32,246 nucleotides of DNA from Candidatus Azobacteroides sp. (GTDB taxonomy: Bacteria > Bacteroidota > Bacteroidia > Bacteroidales > WRGA01): NCBI GenBank assembly GCA_009787405.1, contig WRGA01000100.1, positions 1 through 32,246 on the forward strand. Direction: 5' to 3'. The notes below the pieces were generated by a model, which had not been told where the DNA came from, made no database searches, and worked only from the letters and a program-made list of their open reading frames with translations. This document shows positions 1 to 7,747 of this stretch, one piece after another (position 1 is the stretch's first letter; each line of letters starts with the position of its first letter). Made by a program: the position numbers and the translations under genes.

Positions 1-1217
1 AAAAGATAATATTACTGATCATTGCGCCGTTTGCTTTTCTTTCGGCATTGTCGGCGCAAATCACTCGGAATGAGGCTGATGAAATTGTGTCGGAACGCAT
101 GAGCAGGGAGGTACAGCCATACACCGTATATGCCGGAGAAAATGTACAAACGGAAGGCGTAACTGTCACCACTTCCGGCGGAGAGACGCTCGAATTGGAT
201 TATCCATGCCGGGTTTATTACATCCGTTACACCGATACTGCTTCGGGCCGCTATTTGATTGTCAAGGAAAGCGACGGAAACCTGCTGGAAATCAATGCAA
301 AGGATGATGCCTGGCCGAGCGATTTGGCGGAATGGAAAATATTAAATAAAAACGATTACAAGCAAACAACCGGTTATATTGTCGGCTATGAAACATGTGG
401 TTTAACAATAGAAAATGGAACGGGACATGCAAAAGGATATATTGTGATTTCGGAAGATATGAAAGACACGTTGACTGTCTATAATTTACCTCAAGATATT
501 TACAGTTTTCCGGCAAAAATATTTCCTGAAACACAGGTGTGGCATGTAAATGTATCTTTTCCTGAACAATACAGATATGCTTTCAAACTTCACATGAAAT
601 ATACTGTATCATCGGAAGAAGAAATACAACATCTTGGTTTGAAAGAATATTGTACCATTTCGGCTATGTATCCGATAATCGAAACATATAAAAATTGTGT
701 TCCGGTGATTGTTAATTCGGCGGAAAAAGCAGAAGATAACAAGATTTTAATGTTAATGATTGATTATACTACAAATAAATTTAAAGGAGGACAAGAATTT
801 GAATTTTCCGAAAATTCCGAAACCTTTACTATTACCAACGAATATAAATCACCCGGCGATTTCGGACATTTAAAATTGTATTACGAGGAAATAAATGAAC
901 AGTTATTTTTCGGCACTATTATTTGGATGGGATTAGGTAAAATGATATTTCCTCAAAATTTATTGGCAGCCGATCAGTTCCGGGTTGTGGATGCTGCCGA
1001 CTATGTGACTCCGGCAAACGGATTTGAAAATGTATTTAACCTCGGCAATCAAGTCTTTGATTATGGGCCGGTATGGGGAGCGGTGCAATCTTTGGTAAAA
1101 GCAAGGGAATATTTGCGCTCAAATCCGGAGCAAGTCGTAAAGCTGTTTCTTTATACCCCAAGTGTCGGTGAGGGTAATCCTGAAGATTGGTATTGGATTA
1201 TTTATTTGAAAAAATAA
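1..1217 (+). CDS. Secreted protein of unknown function (5' end outside window)
   Basis: The reading frame is open from the first complete codon at position 3. The residues there form the hydrophobic core of a signal peptide (KIILLIIAPFAFLSALSA, then Q), so the true start codon lies only a few codons before the window. The first in-window start candidate (TTG at 48) would discard the signal and is rejected. The mature part is about 385 residues, soluble-looking, without further membrane segments, cysteine clusters or a motif I recognise. It ends in aromatic residues (WYWIIYLKK), a pattern also seen in exported Bacteroidota proteins. The middle third uses more A/T-rich codons than the ends. A periplasmic or surface location is inferred from the signal peptide. 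No function can be assigned. Confidence 0.75.
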   Translation, partial: KIILLIIAPFAFLSALSAQITRNEADEIVSERMSREVQPYTVYAGENVQTEGVTVTTSGGETLELDYPCRVYYIRYTDTASGRYLIVKESDGNLLEINAKDDAWPSDLAEWKILNKNDYKQTTGYIVGYETCGLTIENGTGHAKGYIVISEDMKDTLTVYNLPQDIYSFPAKIFPETQVWHVNVSFPEQYRYAFKLHMKYTVSSEEEIQHLGLKEYCTISAMYPIIETYKNCVPVIVNSAEKAEDNKILMLMIDYTTNKFKGGQEFEFSENSETFTITNEYKSPGDFGHLKLYYEEINEQLFFGTIIWMGLGKMIFPQNLLAADQFRVVDAADYVTPANGFENVFNLGNQVFDYGPVWGAVQSLVKAREYLRSNPEQVVKLFLYTPSVGEGNPEDWYWIIYLKK

Positions 1218-1240
1218 CAACCGCATGTAATTTATATATG

Positions 1241-1386
1241 AAGAGTTAAGAGTTAAAAATTAAGAGTTAAGAGTTTAGGTATTTGAAATTTATCAAATTA
1301 TACCGGCAAATATCATCAAAACCACAAAAAACGACTGATTTTACTCTTTAATTCTTAATTCTTAATTCTTAATTCCTAACTCTTCT
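1241..1386. repeat. Inverted pair of short tandem repeats (taagagtt / aattctta type)
   Basis: The left arm (1241-1275) is built of repeats of aagagtta with one aaaatt variant. The right arm (1343-1386) is its approximate reverse complement, built of aattctta units. About 65 bases without a gene separate them. The right arm contains the stop codon and last five codons of the rhomboid gene on the minus strand, so the repeat supplies that protein's C-terminal tail. The arrangement could fold into a long A/U-rich hairpin between the two converging genes. Confidence 0.7.
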
Positions 1387-1929
1387 TATTTCTTTTCTGA
1401 ATTTATATGCCCACACCAATCCGCTCGCGGCTCCAGACAAGTGTCCTTCCCATGATATTTGGCCGGCGACAGGCAGAATGCCCCAAATTAAACCGCCGTA
1501 TAATATGATGATTCCGATCGACAACAGGATCAAAAGAAATTTTTTACTCATGATTCCGCCGAAAAAAAGGAAAAAAGCCAGGGCGTAAATCATGATGCTT
1601 GCCCCGATATGCCATGCCGGACGACCGATCAGCCAGGTGAAAAAGCCTGCGGTAATCCAAAGCAGAACAAAAACAGATCCTGCTTTCTTTTTGTAAAAAA
1701 GAAACAATAAAAAACTCAAGCTCAAAAAGGGCAGGGTATTGGCGATCAAATGATCGAAATTCGCGTGAATGAAGGGCGCCGTAATGATTCCCGGTAATCC
1801 GGTTGTGGTGCGCGGATAAATGCCGAGAAAATACAGATCGAACCCGGAAACGGATTCGAAAATCCGGATGATCCAAAATATAACGACCAATGAAATGGAA
1901 TATTCCAAAGATATTTTTATCCGTTTCAA
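1369..1929 (-). CDS. Rhomboid-family intramembrane serine protease
   Basis: A 186-residue polytopic membrane protein. Rhomboid hallmarks are visible in order: the loop motif H-x-x-x-N (His60, Asn64), the catalytic serine in GAS (Ser111), and the catalytic histidine in EGHLSGAASG (His163), followed by the small-residue helix motif. It is expected to cleave substrates within the membrane; the substrate is unknown. The length is that of a minimal six-helix core with no extra cytosolic domain. The start used is TTG, because no ATG or GTG lies between it and an in-frame stop upstream. It begins 7 bases after the stop of the ABC ATPase remnant on the same strand. The C-terminal residues RRVRN are encoded inside the right arm of the 1241-1386 repeat, so the original tail may have been replaced. 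Confidence 0.85.
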   Translation of the reverse strand: MKRIKISLEYSISLVVIFWIIRIFESVSGFDLYFLGIYPRTTTGLPGIITAPFIHANFDHLIANTLPFLSLSFLLFLFYKKKAGSVFVLLWITAGFFTWLIGRPAWHIGASIMIYALAFFLFFGGIMSKKFLLILLSIGIIILYGGLIWGILPVAGQISWEGHLSGAASGLVWAYKFRKEIRRVRN

Positions 1930-1936
1930 ATCTTTT

Positions 1937-2405
1937 TTACGTATTGCTCGTGTTAATCGTATTCATGATACTGTCGATATAATTGACATATTCGTTCAAT
2001 TTCCCGCTTTTTTTCAATGAAACGTCCCGTTTATCGGGAAGATCGATGTCTAAAATCGTATGAATTTCGCCCGGATTTGCCGACATAATGTAAATGCGGT
2101 TACTCAACAACACGGCTTCGCTGATGTCATGGGTGACGAAAATTACGGTCGGATCAAGCGTAGAACTGTTGTAAATATGCAGCAGCGTTTTCTGCATATT
2201 GGTGCGCGTGGCAATATCCAAAGCTCCGAAAGGTTCATCCATCAACAAAATCTGCGGAGAAGCGATCAGGTTGCGTGCAATGGCCACACGTTGCAACTGT
2301 CCCCGGAAAGCAGGTTGATTTTTCAGATTTTTCATCTTTTTTCTCCGGGTTTCCCGAATCCGTGTTTTCGAATATGAGGTTCTTTAACCAGTCTTTGGCG
2401 CTCAT
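1937..2405 (-). pseudogene. Chimeric remnant: start of an unknown gene fused to the 3' half of a nitrate/sulfonate/taurine-type ABC ATPase
   Basis: The part at 1937-2335 reads as the C-terminal half of an NrtD/SsuB/TauB-type importer ATPase: remainder of the signature (GQLQRVAIAR), Walker B (ILLMDEPFGALD) and H-loop (FVTHD). Walker A, the Q-loop and the first half of the signature are missing. At the signature the bases read cttTCCGGGGACAG, one G short of LSGGQ, so even the last original codons are out of frame. Upstream, another frame starts at ATG 2405-2403 and runs MSAKDWLKNLIFENTDSG before entering the ATPase DNA in the wrong frame and stopping. I do not recognise that N-terminus. The simplest reading is a deletion that joined two genes. 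No matching permease or binding-protein gene is nearby, so the transporter is dead here. Confidence 0.75.
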
Positions 2406-2410
2406 TGATT

Positions 2411-2544
2411 TAAGTATGTCGTAAAAAACAGTTTATATTTTAAACGCTAAGGCGCTAAGACGCGAAGTTTAAATTCTTTGTGACTTTGTGTCTTTGCATC
2501 TTCGCGTTTAAAAAAGTATGAATTATATTTTGCCATGCACTTAA
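2411..2544 (-). repeat. Dispersed palindromic repeat, copy A (minus orientation) with mini-ORF
   Basis: Reverse-complemented, this stretch aligns along its whole length with 28553-28692 upstream of carB. Blocks of 29 identical bases (2466-2494 with 28601-28629), 22 (2431-2452 with 28651-28672) and 19 (2411-2429 with 28674-28692) are present. The element is itself an imperfect palindrome, with taaacgcgaag-type and taaacgctaag-type ends facing each other. Both copies carry a short ORF starting ATGGCA; here it is 29 codons (2536 to 2447), sharing KREDAKTQSHKEFKL-like residues with copy B. The element ends 5 bases before the start codon of the chimeric remnant. Confidence 0.75.
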
Positions 2545-2621
2545 TATAAATCGCGCGCTAAGATAATAAATAAAAGTAAAAATAAGAAACCTTACCGGAA
2601 GATAAGTTTTTGTTGTTCCAT

Positions 2622-4463
2622 TCAATCTTCGAACTGACTGTTGTAAAGAGACGCATAAAAACCGTTGTGAGCCGTTAATGTTTCGTGCGTTCCTTGTTCG
2701 ACGATATCGCCGTCGTTCATGACCAGAATCAGATCGGCTCCGCGAATGGTCGACAGACGATGGGCGATGATAAAACTTGTCCGGTCTTTCATCAATGTTT
2801 CCGTAGCCCGTTGAATGAACACTTCCGTCCGGGTATCGACCGAACTGGTGGCTTCGTCCAAAATCAAAATCTTCGGATCGGAAAGTATGGCACGCGCAAT
2901 CGTCAACAACTGTTTTTGTCCTTGAGAAACATTGTCGGCCTCCTCATTCAATACAAAATCGTAAGCATCGGGCAGGGTGCGGATGAAATGATCGACATGC
3001 GCTGCTTCGGCTGCTTTTACAACTTCTTCGTCTGTGGCATCGAGTTTCCCGTAACGAATATTTTCCATGATCGTGCCGTTAAACAGCCACGCATCTTGCA
3101 ATACCATGCCGAATAAATCCCGCAGGTCATTTCGTTTAAAAGACCGGATATCGTTTCCGTCGATGAGAATCGCTCCGTCGTTTACATCATAAAATCTCAT
3201 CAATAATTTGACGATGGTGGTTTTTCCTGCTCCGGTAGGGCCCACAACAGCGACTTTTTGTCCTTGCCGGATGGTTGCCGTGAAGTTCCGGATAATGATT
3301 TTTTCGGGATTGTAGCCGAATTTCACATTTCGGAACGAGACATTTCCTTTTATATCGGCAACGGGTACCGGATGATCAGTGTCTGCCGATTCTTCTTTTT
3401 CATCCAGAAATTCAAAAACCCGTTCGGCAGCGGCAGCCGTCGATTGAAGCACATTGGAGATTTGCGCCGCTTGCGTGATCGGTTGCGTGAAGGATCGGAC
3501 ATACTGAATGAATGCCAGAATGTCGCCGACTTGAATTATTTTGCGGACAGCCAATATTCCGCCGAAAATACAGACAATCACATATCCCAAATTGCCGATA
3601 AAAATCATGACCGGTATCATGATTCCCGATAAGAATTGCGATTTGCGTGCCGATTTGAAAAGGACTTCATTCAGTTCGTCGAATTTTTCGATTTCGGTGC
3701 GTTCCCGGTTGAATGCCTTGACCACAAGATGTCCCGTAAATATTTCTTCTACATCGCCGTTAACATGTCCCAAATATTCTTGCTGCCGTTTGAAATATTT
3801 TTGGGAAAAACGGATGATAAATGAGATGAAAAGAAATGACAACGGCATGATAATCAATGCGACCAACGTCATCAACCAACTGATCGACAGCATCATAATC
3901 AGTATGCCGATCAAAACGGTGACGGAAGAAACTATTTGAGCTAAGCTCTGGTTCAGCGTTTGGCTGATGGTATCGACATCGTTGGTGATTCTCGAAAGAA
4001 TCTCTCCGTGTGTCCGGGTATCGAAATAATCGAGCGGCAGTCGGTTCATTTTTTCGGAAATTTCTTTCCGGAGATTGTAGGATACTTTTTGCGCCACTCC
4101 CGACACCAAGTAATTTTGAATGAAATTGAACGCGGCGCTCAAGATGTACAGGCCTGATAAAATCAATACCATCCGGAAAACATATTCGAAATTGATGCCG
4201 GCACCTTTTCCCGAAACCTTGTTCATGATTCCGTCGAAAATCCACGTAGTCGTATTGCCGATCAGTTTCGGCCCGATAATCGTGAACAACGAACTTAACA
4301 CGGAAAATACGAAAATCACCGCAAACAAGAACCGGAAGGGTTTTAAATACCGCATCAACGTTTTCATTGTTTTCGAAAAATTTTTGGCTTTCTCTCCGTG
4401 CGGCCTGATCGGGCCTCCGCCTCCGGTACCGTGTCCGTGTTTTGGTTTTGGTGCAGGTGTCAT
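2622..4463 (-). CDS. ABC exporter half-transporter, subunit 2 (canonical Walker B, degenerate signature)
   Basis: A 613-residue fused permease-ATPase of the type-IV exporter class. An N-terminal Gly/His-rich tail (residues 8-25) precedes about six membrane helices (about 40-335) and the nucleotide-binding domain: Walker A GPTGAGKTT (408-416), Q-loop Gln456, signature NVSQGQ (511-516) in place of LSGGQ, Walker B ILILDE with catalytic Glu537, and H-loop His568. It overlaps the upstream subunit gene by the four bases ATGA, indicating translational coupling. The partner has the opposite defects, so the two most likely form a heterodimer with one active and one degenerate ATP site, as in TM287/288-type exporters. 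Substrate is unknown; drugs, lipids or peptides are all possible. Confidence 0.9.
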   Translation of the reverse strand: MTPAPKPKHGHGTGGGGPIRPHGEKAKNFSKTMKTLMRYLKPFRFLFAVIFVFSVLSSLFTIIGPKLIGNTTTWIFDGIMNKVSGKGAGINFEYVFRMVLILSGLYILSAAFNFIQNYLVSGVAQKVSYNLRKEISEKMNRLPLDYFDTRTHGEILSRITNDVDTISQTLNQSLAQIVSSVTVLIGILIMMLSISWLMTLVALIIMPLSFLFISFIIRFSQKYFKRQQEYLGHVNGDVEEIFTGHLVVKAFNRERTEIEKFDELNEVLFKSARKSQFLSGIMIPVMIFIGNLGYVIVCIFGGILAVRKIIQVGDILAFIQYVRSFTQPITQAAQISNVLQSTAAAAERVFEFLDEKEESADTDHPVPVADIKGNVSFRNVKFGYNPEKIIIRNFTATIRQGQKVAVVGPTGAGKTTIVKLLMRFYDVNDGAILIDGNDIRSFKRNDLRDLFGMVLQDAWLFNGTIMENIRYGKLDATDEEVVKAAEAAHVDHFIRTLPDAYDFVLNEEADNVSQGQKQLLTIARAILSDPKILILDEATSSVDTRTEVFIQRATETLMKDRTSFIIAHRLSTIRGADLILVMNDGDIVEQGTHETLTAHNGFYASLYNSQFED

Positions 4464-6553
4464 GAAGTTGCCTCCTTTTCCGGAATTTGTGACGACGCAA
4501 TTTGCCGATAGACTTCACAGGTTTTCATCAACTCGTCATGTTTTCCTTTTCCCACGACTTTCCCGGCATCCAATACAATGATTTGATCGGCATTTCTAAT
4601 GGTGCTGATGCGTTGAGAGACGATGATTACGGTTGCTTTTTCCCCGATTTCTTCGAATAGTTTCTTCCGTAATTCGGCATCGGTTTTATAATCGAGCGCC
4701 GAAAAACTATCGTCGAAAATGTAAATATCCGGTTGTTTGGCCAATGCCCGGGCGATGGACAACCTTTGTTGTTGTCCTCCCGAAAAATTGGTTCCGCCTT
4801 GTGAAACCGGTTTGCTGTATTTTTCTTCGTTTGATTCGATAAATTCCGTGGCACGGGCAATATCCGCCACTTTCGACATTCGTTCGTCGTCGATGCCGGT
4901 TCCTCCGAATTTCAGGTTCGACTCGATGGTTCCCGAAAACAGCAGGCTTTTTTGTGGGACATATCCGATTTTTTCTCTCAAGTCGGCTTGTTTTACGGTT
5001 CTGATGTCACGCTCGTCAACCAAAATTTCTCCTTCGGTCACATCATAAAAACGGGGGATCAAATTGACCAATGTAGATTTTCCGCTACCTGTACTTCCGA
5101 TCAGTGCGGTGACTTCTCCTTGTTCTGATATAAAATTCACGTCATCCAAAACATTGTCTTTTGCTCCCGGATATTTGAAACTGACGTTCCGAAATTCTAT
5201 GCCGTTTTTTTGACGGTTGTCGAAAGTCATCGGATGTTCGGGATCTTTCACCGAGATTTCAGCGTCCAGGATTTCTCCGATCCGGTCAGCCGAAACCGAC
5301 GCCCGCGGCAAGATGATGGATACCATCGACAACATCAGAAACGACGAAATAATTTGCATGGCATATTGAATGAATGCCATGACGTCTCCCACCTGCATCG
5401 CATGTTGCTGGATGTTTTTTGCCCCGTACCAAAGTATGGCCACGGTTGTTAAATTCATGATCAACGACATCAATGGCATCATCAACGACATCGTCCGATT
5501 GACGAACAGATTGATTCCGGTTAAATCGGTATTGGTTTTGTCGAAGCGTTTTTCTTCGTATTGTTGGCGACCGAATGCCCGGATGACTTGGATGCCGGTC
5601 AATGAGCCTCGGGCGACCGAATTGAGTTTGTCGGTCATTTTTTGAATAAGTTTGAATTTAGGAACCGCAATGCCGAACATGGCGATCACCACCATTAATA
5701 CCGACACAACGGCTACCCCGATGATCCATGTCATGGACGATTCGGTATGCAACACTTTAAACACGCCGCCGATACCCAAAACCGGTGCGTAAATACACAT
5801 GCGCAGCATAATGACCAATACATTTTGTATTTGTTGAACGTCGTTGGTTGTTCTTGTGATCAGTGTAGCCGTGGGAAAACGGTCAAATTCGGTGTTTGAG
5901 AATCCGACGACTTTGGAAAACAATCCCTTTCTCAAATCCCGTCCGACACCGGCGGCCAATCTTGCCGCAATGAAACATACCGCAACCACCGATAACATGC
6001 TGATCAGCGCGATAATCATCATGATGCCGCCCGTGCGCAAAATGTATCCGGTTTGAATTTTTTCCGGAGAGATTCCGATGGTTGTATATTCGTTTGAAAT
6101 AAAATCAATGATTTTGAATCCGATTACGCGATGATCCTGAAAGGATATGTTTCCGATAATCGCTTTTTCGAAACAGGCATTCAGATCGGTTAAAACATCG
6201 GCCTTTATATTATCCTGCAATACATAGATGTTTTCTTTTACAAACGTTTCGGAATTGAAAAGATATTTTTGAAGTTTTTCGGGATAACGTTCGTTTTCTT
6301 TGACCGGGGTATAATGGGCTGATATCAGACGGATTTCATTTTCATCGAGCATTTTGATCAACTGTCGGAGTTGTTTTTCGCTGATTGCTTCGGGCGCCGC
6401 ATTTTCTATTCCGCTTTTTTCGATACCCACATTCATGATATGAGACATGTATTCCGGCAAAGACAAATCACAACTCGCCTGCAATCCTAATAAGCAGATA
6501 ATCACAGCAATTTGGGCAATATACGACTTTAAATATGAAATCAGTTTCAGCAT
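4460..6553 (-). CDS. ABC exporter half-transporter, subunit 1 (degenerate catalytic site)
   Basis: A 697-residue permease-ATPase starting at the ATG giving MLKLISYLKS, usual for this family. A TTG 60 bases upstream would lengthen it, but the promoter-like element at 6570-6577 lies between the two, so the ATG is preferred. The first membrane helix is followed by a long hydrophilic insertion (about residues 45-165) before helix 2, seen in one subunit of many heterodimeric exporters. The ATPase has Walker A GSTGSGKST (486-494) and a canonical FSGGQQQR signature (590-597). The catalytic Glu after Walker B is Asp (FDD, residue 615), and the H-loop His is Gln (SQR, residue 647). These changes predict little or no hydrolysis at the site built from its own Walker motifs. 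It is first in a two-gene operon. Confidence 0.9.
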   Translation of the reverse strand: MLKLISYLKSYIAQIAVIICLLGLQASCDLSLPEYMSHIMNVGIEKSGIENAAPEAISEKQLRQLIKMLDENEIRLISAHYTPVKENERYPEKLQKYLFNSETFVKENIYVLQDNIKADVLTDLNACFEKAIIGNISFQDHRVIGFKIIDFISNEYTTIGISPEKIQTGYILRTGGIMMIIALISMLSVVAVCFIAARLAAGVGRDLRKGLFSKVVGFSNTEFDRFPTATLITRTTNDVQQIQNVLVIMLRMCIYAPVLGIGGVFKVLHTESSMTWIIGVAVVSVLMVVIAMFGIAVPKFKLIQKMTDKLNSVARGSLTGIQVIRAFGRQQYEEKRFDKTNTDLTGINLFVNRTMSLMMPLMSLIMNLTTVAILWYGAKNIQQHAMQVGDVMAFIQYAMQIISSFLMLSMVSIILPRASVSADRIGEILDAEISVKDPEHPMTFDNRQKNGIEFRNVSFKYPGAKDNVLDDVNFISEQGEVTALIGSTGSGKSTLVNLIPRFYDVTEGEILVDERDIRTVKQADLREKIGYVPQKSLLFSGTIESNLKFGGTGIDDERMSKVADIARATEFIESNEEKYSKPVSQGGTNFSGGQQQRLSIARALAKQPDIYIFDDSFSALDYKTDAELRKKLFEEIGEKATVIIVSQRISTIRNADQIIVLDAGKVVGKGKHDELMKTCEVYRQIASSQIPEKEATS

Positions 6554-6569
6554 ACCATTTTCGAAGTTG

Positions 6570-6577
6570 CAAATGTA
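6570..6577 (-). promoter_or_regulatory. Candidate -7 promoter element of the ABC exporter operon
   Basis: On the minus strand this reads TACATTTG, a match to TAnnTTTG. Transcription would start near 6563, about ten bases before the chosen ATG at 6553. No convincing -33 element is seen at the usual distance. It supports the shorter start for the exporter subunit. Confidence 0.5.
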
Positions 6578-6635
6578 ATCAATCAACCGGGTAAATGTTG
6601 TATTTACAGTCAATTCTTATGCACAAAAAAGTGGA

Positions 6636-7568
6636 TTATTTGCAGCAATAACATTCATCTGGTCTTAAACTTACCTGATCGTAAATACTTTTGATATCGT
6701 CGGCGGTTAATTGATCGAAGTCTTTTTTTCGGGAAATGATCAAAATGCCTGCCATATCCACGGCTCCCGGACTGATGATCAGTTTTTCCGGCTCTTCGGC
6801 AAAATATTGTTTCGGACGATGGGATTTCCGCGGAAAAATAATGATCCGGAACCGGTTACCGGAGGAGGATGAAAGAATATTCAGCATCGGCTCTTCCGGA
6901 TCTTGTCGGGCTAATTCATGATATATTTTTTGGAATGATGATTCGATTTTGCTTTCCCGGTCGCTTTCGATCAAAAAATAAGAACGCAATCGGTCTTGAA
7001 TCAGAAAACAATTTTCATCAATCGATTTCGCCGTTTTTTTTTTGGTTTCGATTTCTTGTTCGACAGGCATAATGCCTTTCGGTGCCGCCTGAAAATGGAG
7101 ATGATCCGGCGCGGAAGCTCCACATCGGGGTCCGTTGTAAAAAACGATAAAATCAGGCAACAACCGGCTTATTTTAAGCATTGTTCCGAAATACGGCATG
7201 ATTTGTTGCGGAATATGCCGGATGTTCGGAATCGTAAAATGAGGTGAAAAAATCGGATACGGATTCACCAACAAATTGAAATCATCGGGCAGGGGCAAAG
7301 CCTTTTGTTCGGGAGGCAATTGGTTTGAACAAAGAAAACAAGGCCTTTCCGAAATGCTTTGCCGGTCAATTTTTGCATTCGAAGATGTGGCCCGTGCGGG
7401 ATTATATTGTACTTTTACCCGGCAATCGCCGAAATCGAATGTTTTTTCTTCGATATGTTGTAATAAGGTATAGTTGGTTGCGACGGTATGCCAGTTTTTT
7501 AATTGAAAGTCGAATAATTGAATGGCCTTTTGAGAAATATATTCGAGTAAGAATTGATTGTTGGCCAT
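6636..7568 (-). CDS. DUF4922 protein, HIT/GalT-like nucleotidyltransferase or phosphorylase fold
   Basis: 310 residues from the ATG (MANNQFLLEYIS). A TTG nine codons upstream lies inside the promoter-like element at 7593-7600 and is rejected. A Cys pair in RPCFLC (Cys77, Cys80) is followed by FNLLVNPYPIFSPHFTIP and then DHLHFQA (156-160), the H-x-H-x-Q histidine triad-like motif of galactose-1-phosphate uridylyltransferase and GDP-glucose phosphorylase relatives. The family is known as DUF4922 in Bacteroidota; a nucleotide-sugar or dinucleotide phosphorylase/transferase role is inferred from the motif only. The C-terminus ends in ECYCCK, a possible metal-binding tail. It lies 82 bases upstream of the exporter pair on the same strand but has its own promoter-like element. 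Confidence 0.8.
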   Translation of the reverse strand: MANNQFLLEYISQKAIQLFDFQLKNWHTVATNYTLLQHIEEKTFDFGDCRVKVQYNPARATSSNAKIDRQSISERPCFLCSNQLPPEQKALPLPDDFNLLVNPYPIFSPHFTIPNIRHIPQQIMPYFGTMLKISRLLPDFIVFYNGPRCGASAPDHLHFQAAPKGIMPVEQEIETKKKTAKSIDENCFLIQDRLRSYFLIESDRESKIESSFQKIYHELARQDPEEPMLNILSSSSGNRFRIIIFPRKSHRPKQYFAEEPEKLIISPGAVDMAGILIISRKKDFDQLTADDIKSIYDQVSLRPDECYCCK

Positions 7569-7592
7569 ACTTTTTTGTTTGTAAGTGAGCTG

Positions 7593-7600
7593 CAAAAATA
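7593..7600 (-). promoter_or_regulatory. Candidate -7 promoter element for the DUF4922 gene
   Basis: Minus strand reads TATTTTTG, matching TAnnTTTG. The predicted transcription start is near 7586, about 18 bases before the ATG at 7568. It overlaps the alternative TTG start codon, which argues against that start. Confidence 0.5.
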
Positions 7601-7631
7601 CGTCAAAAATCTATCATTTGTAGGATTTTAT

Positions 7632-7639
7632 TATCTTTG
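7632..7639 (+). promoter_or_regulatory. Candidate -7 promoter element upstream of the FemAB-like gene
   Basis: TATCTTTG matches TAnnTTTG. A TTTG at 7617-7620 is present but only 11 bases upstream, closer than a normal -33 element. The leader to the start at 7748 would be about 100 bases and contains a six-codon ORF (MKKVVY) at 7663-7683. Confidence 0.4.
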
Positions 7640-7747
7640 ACAGTTGATTTAATGATTGACAAATGAAAAAAGTAGTTTATTAAAAGGCGTGGATAATATT
7701 TTTTTATGTGTTTATAAGCGCCATGTATACTTGAAAGGTATGATTAT

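Noticed and set aside
3760-4518. Long minus-strand frame across the junction of the two ABC exporter genes
   Set aside because: It is an alternate frame of the real genes, rich in Arg/His/Tyr without domains.
6554-6613. TTG start extending ABC subunit 1 by 20 residues
   Set aside because: The candidate promoter at 6570-6577 lies downstream of that TTG, and the ATG at 6553 gives the usual family N-terminus.
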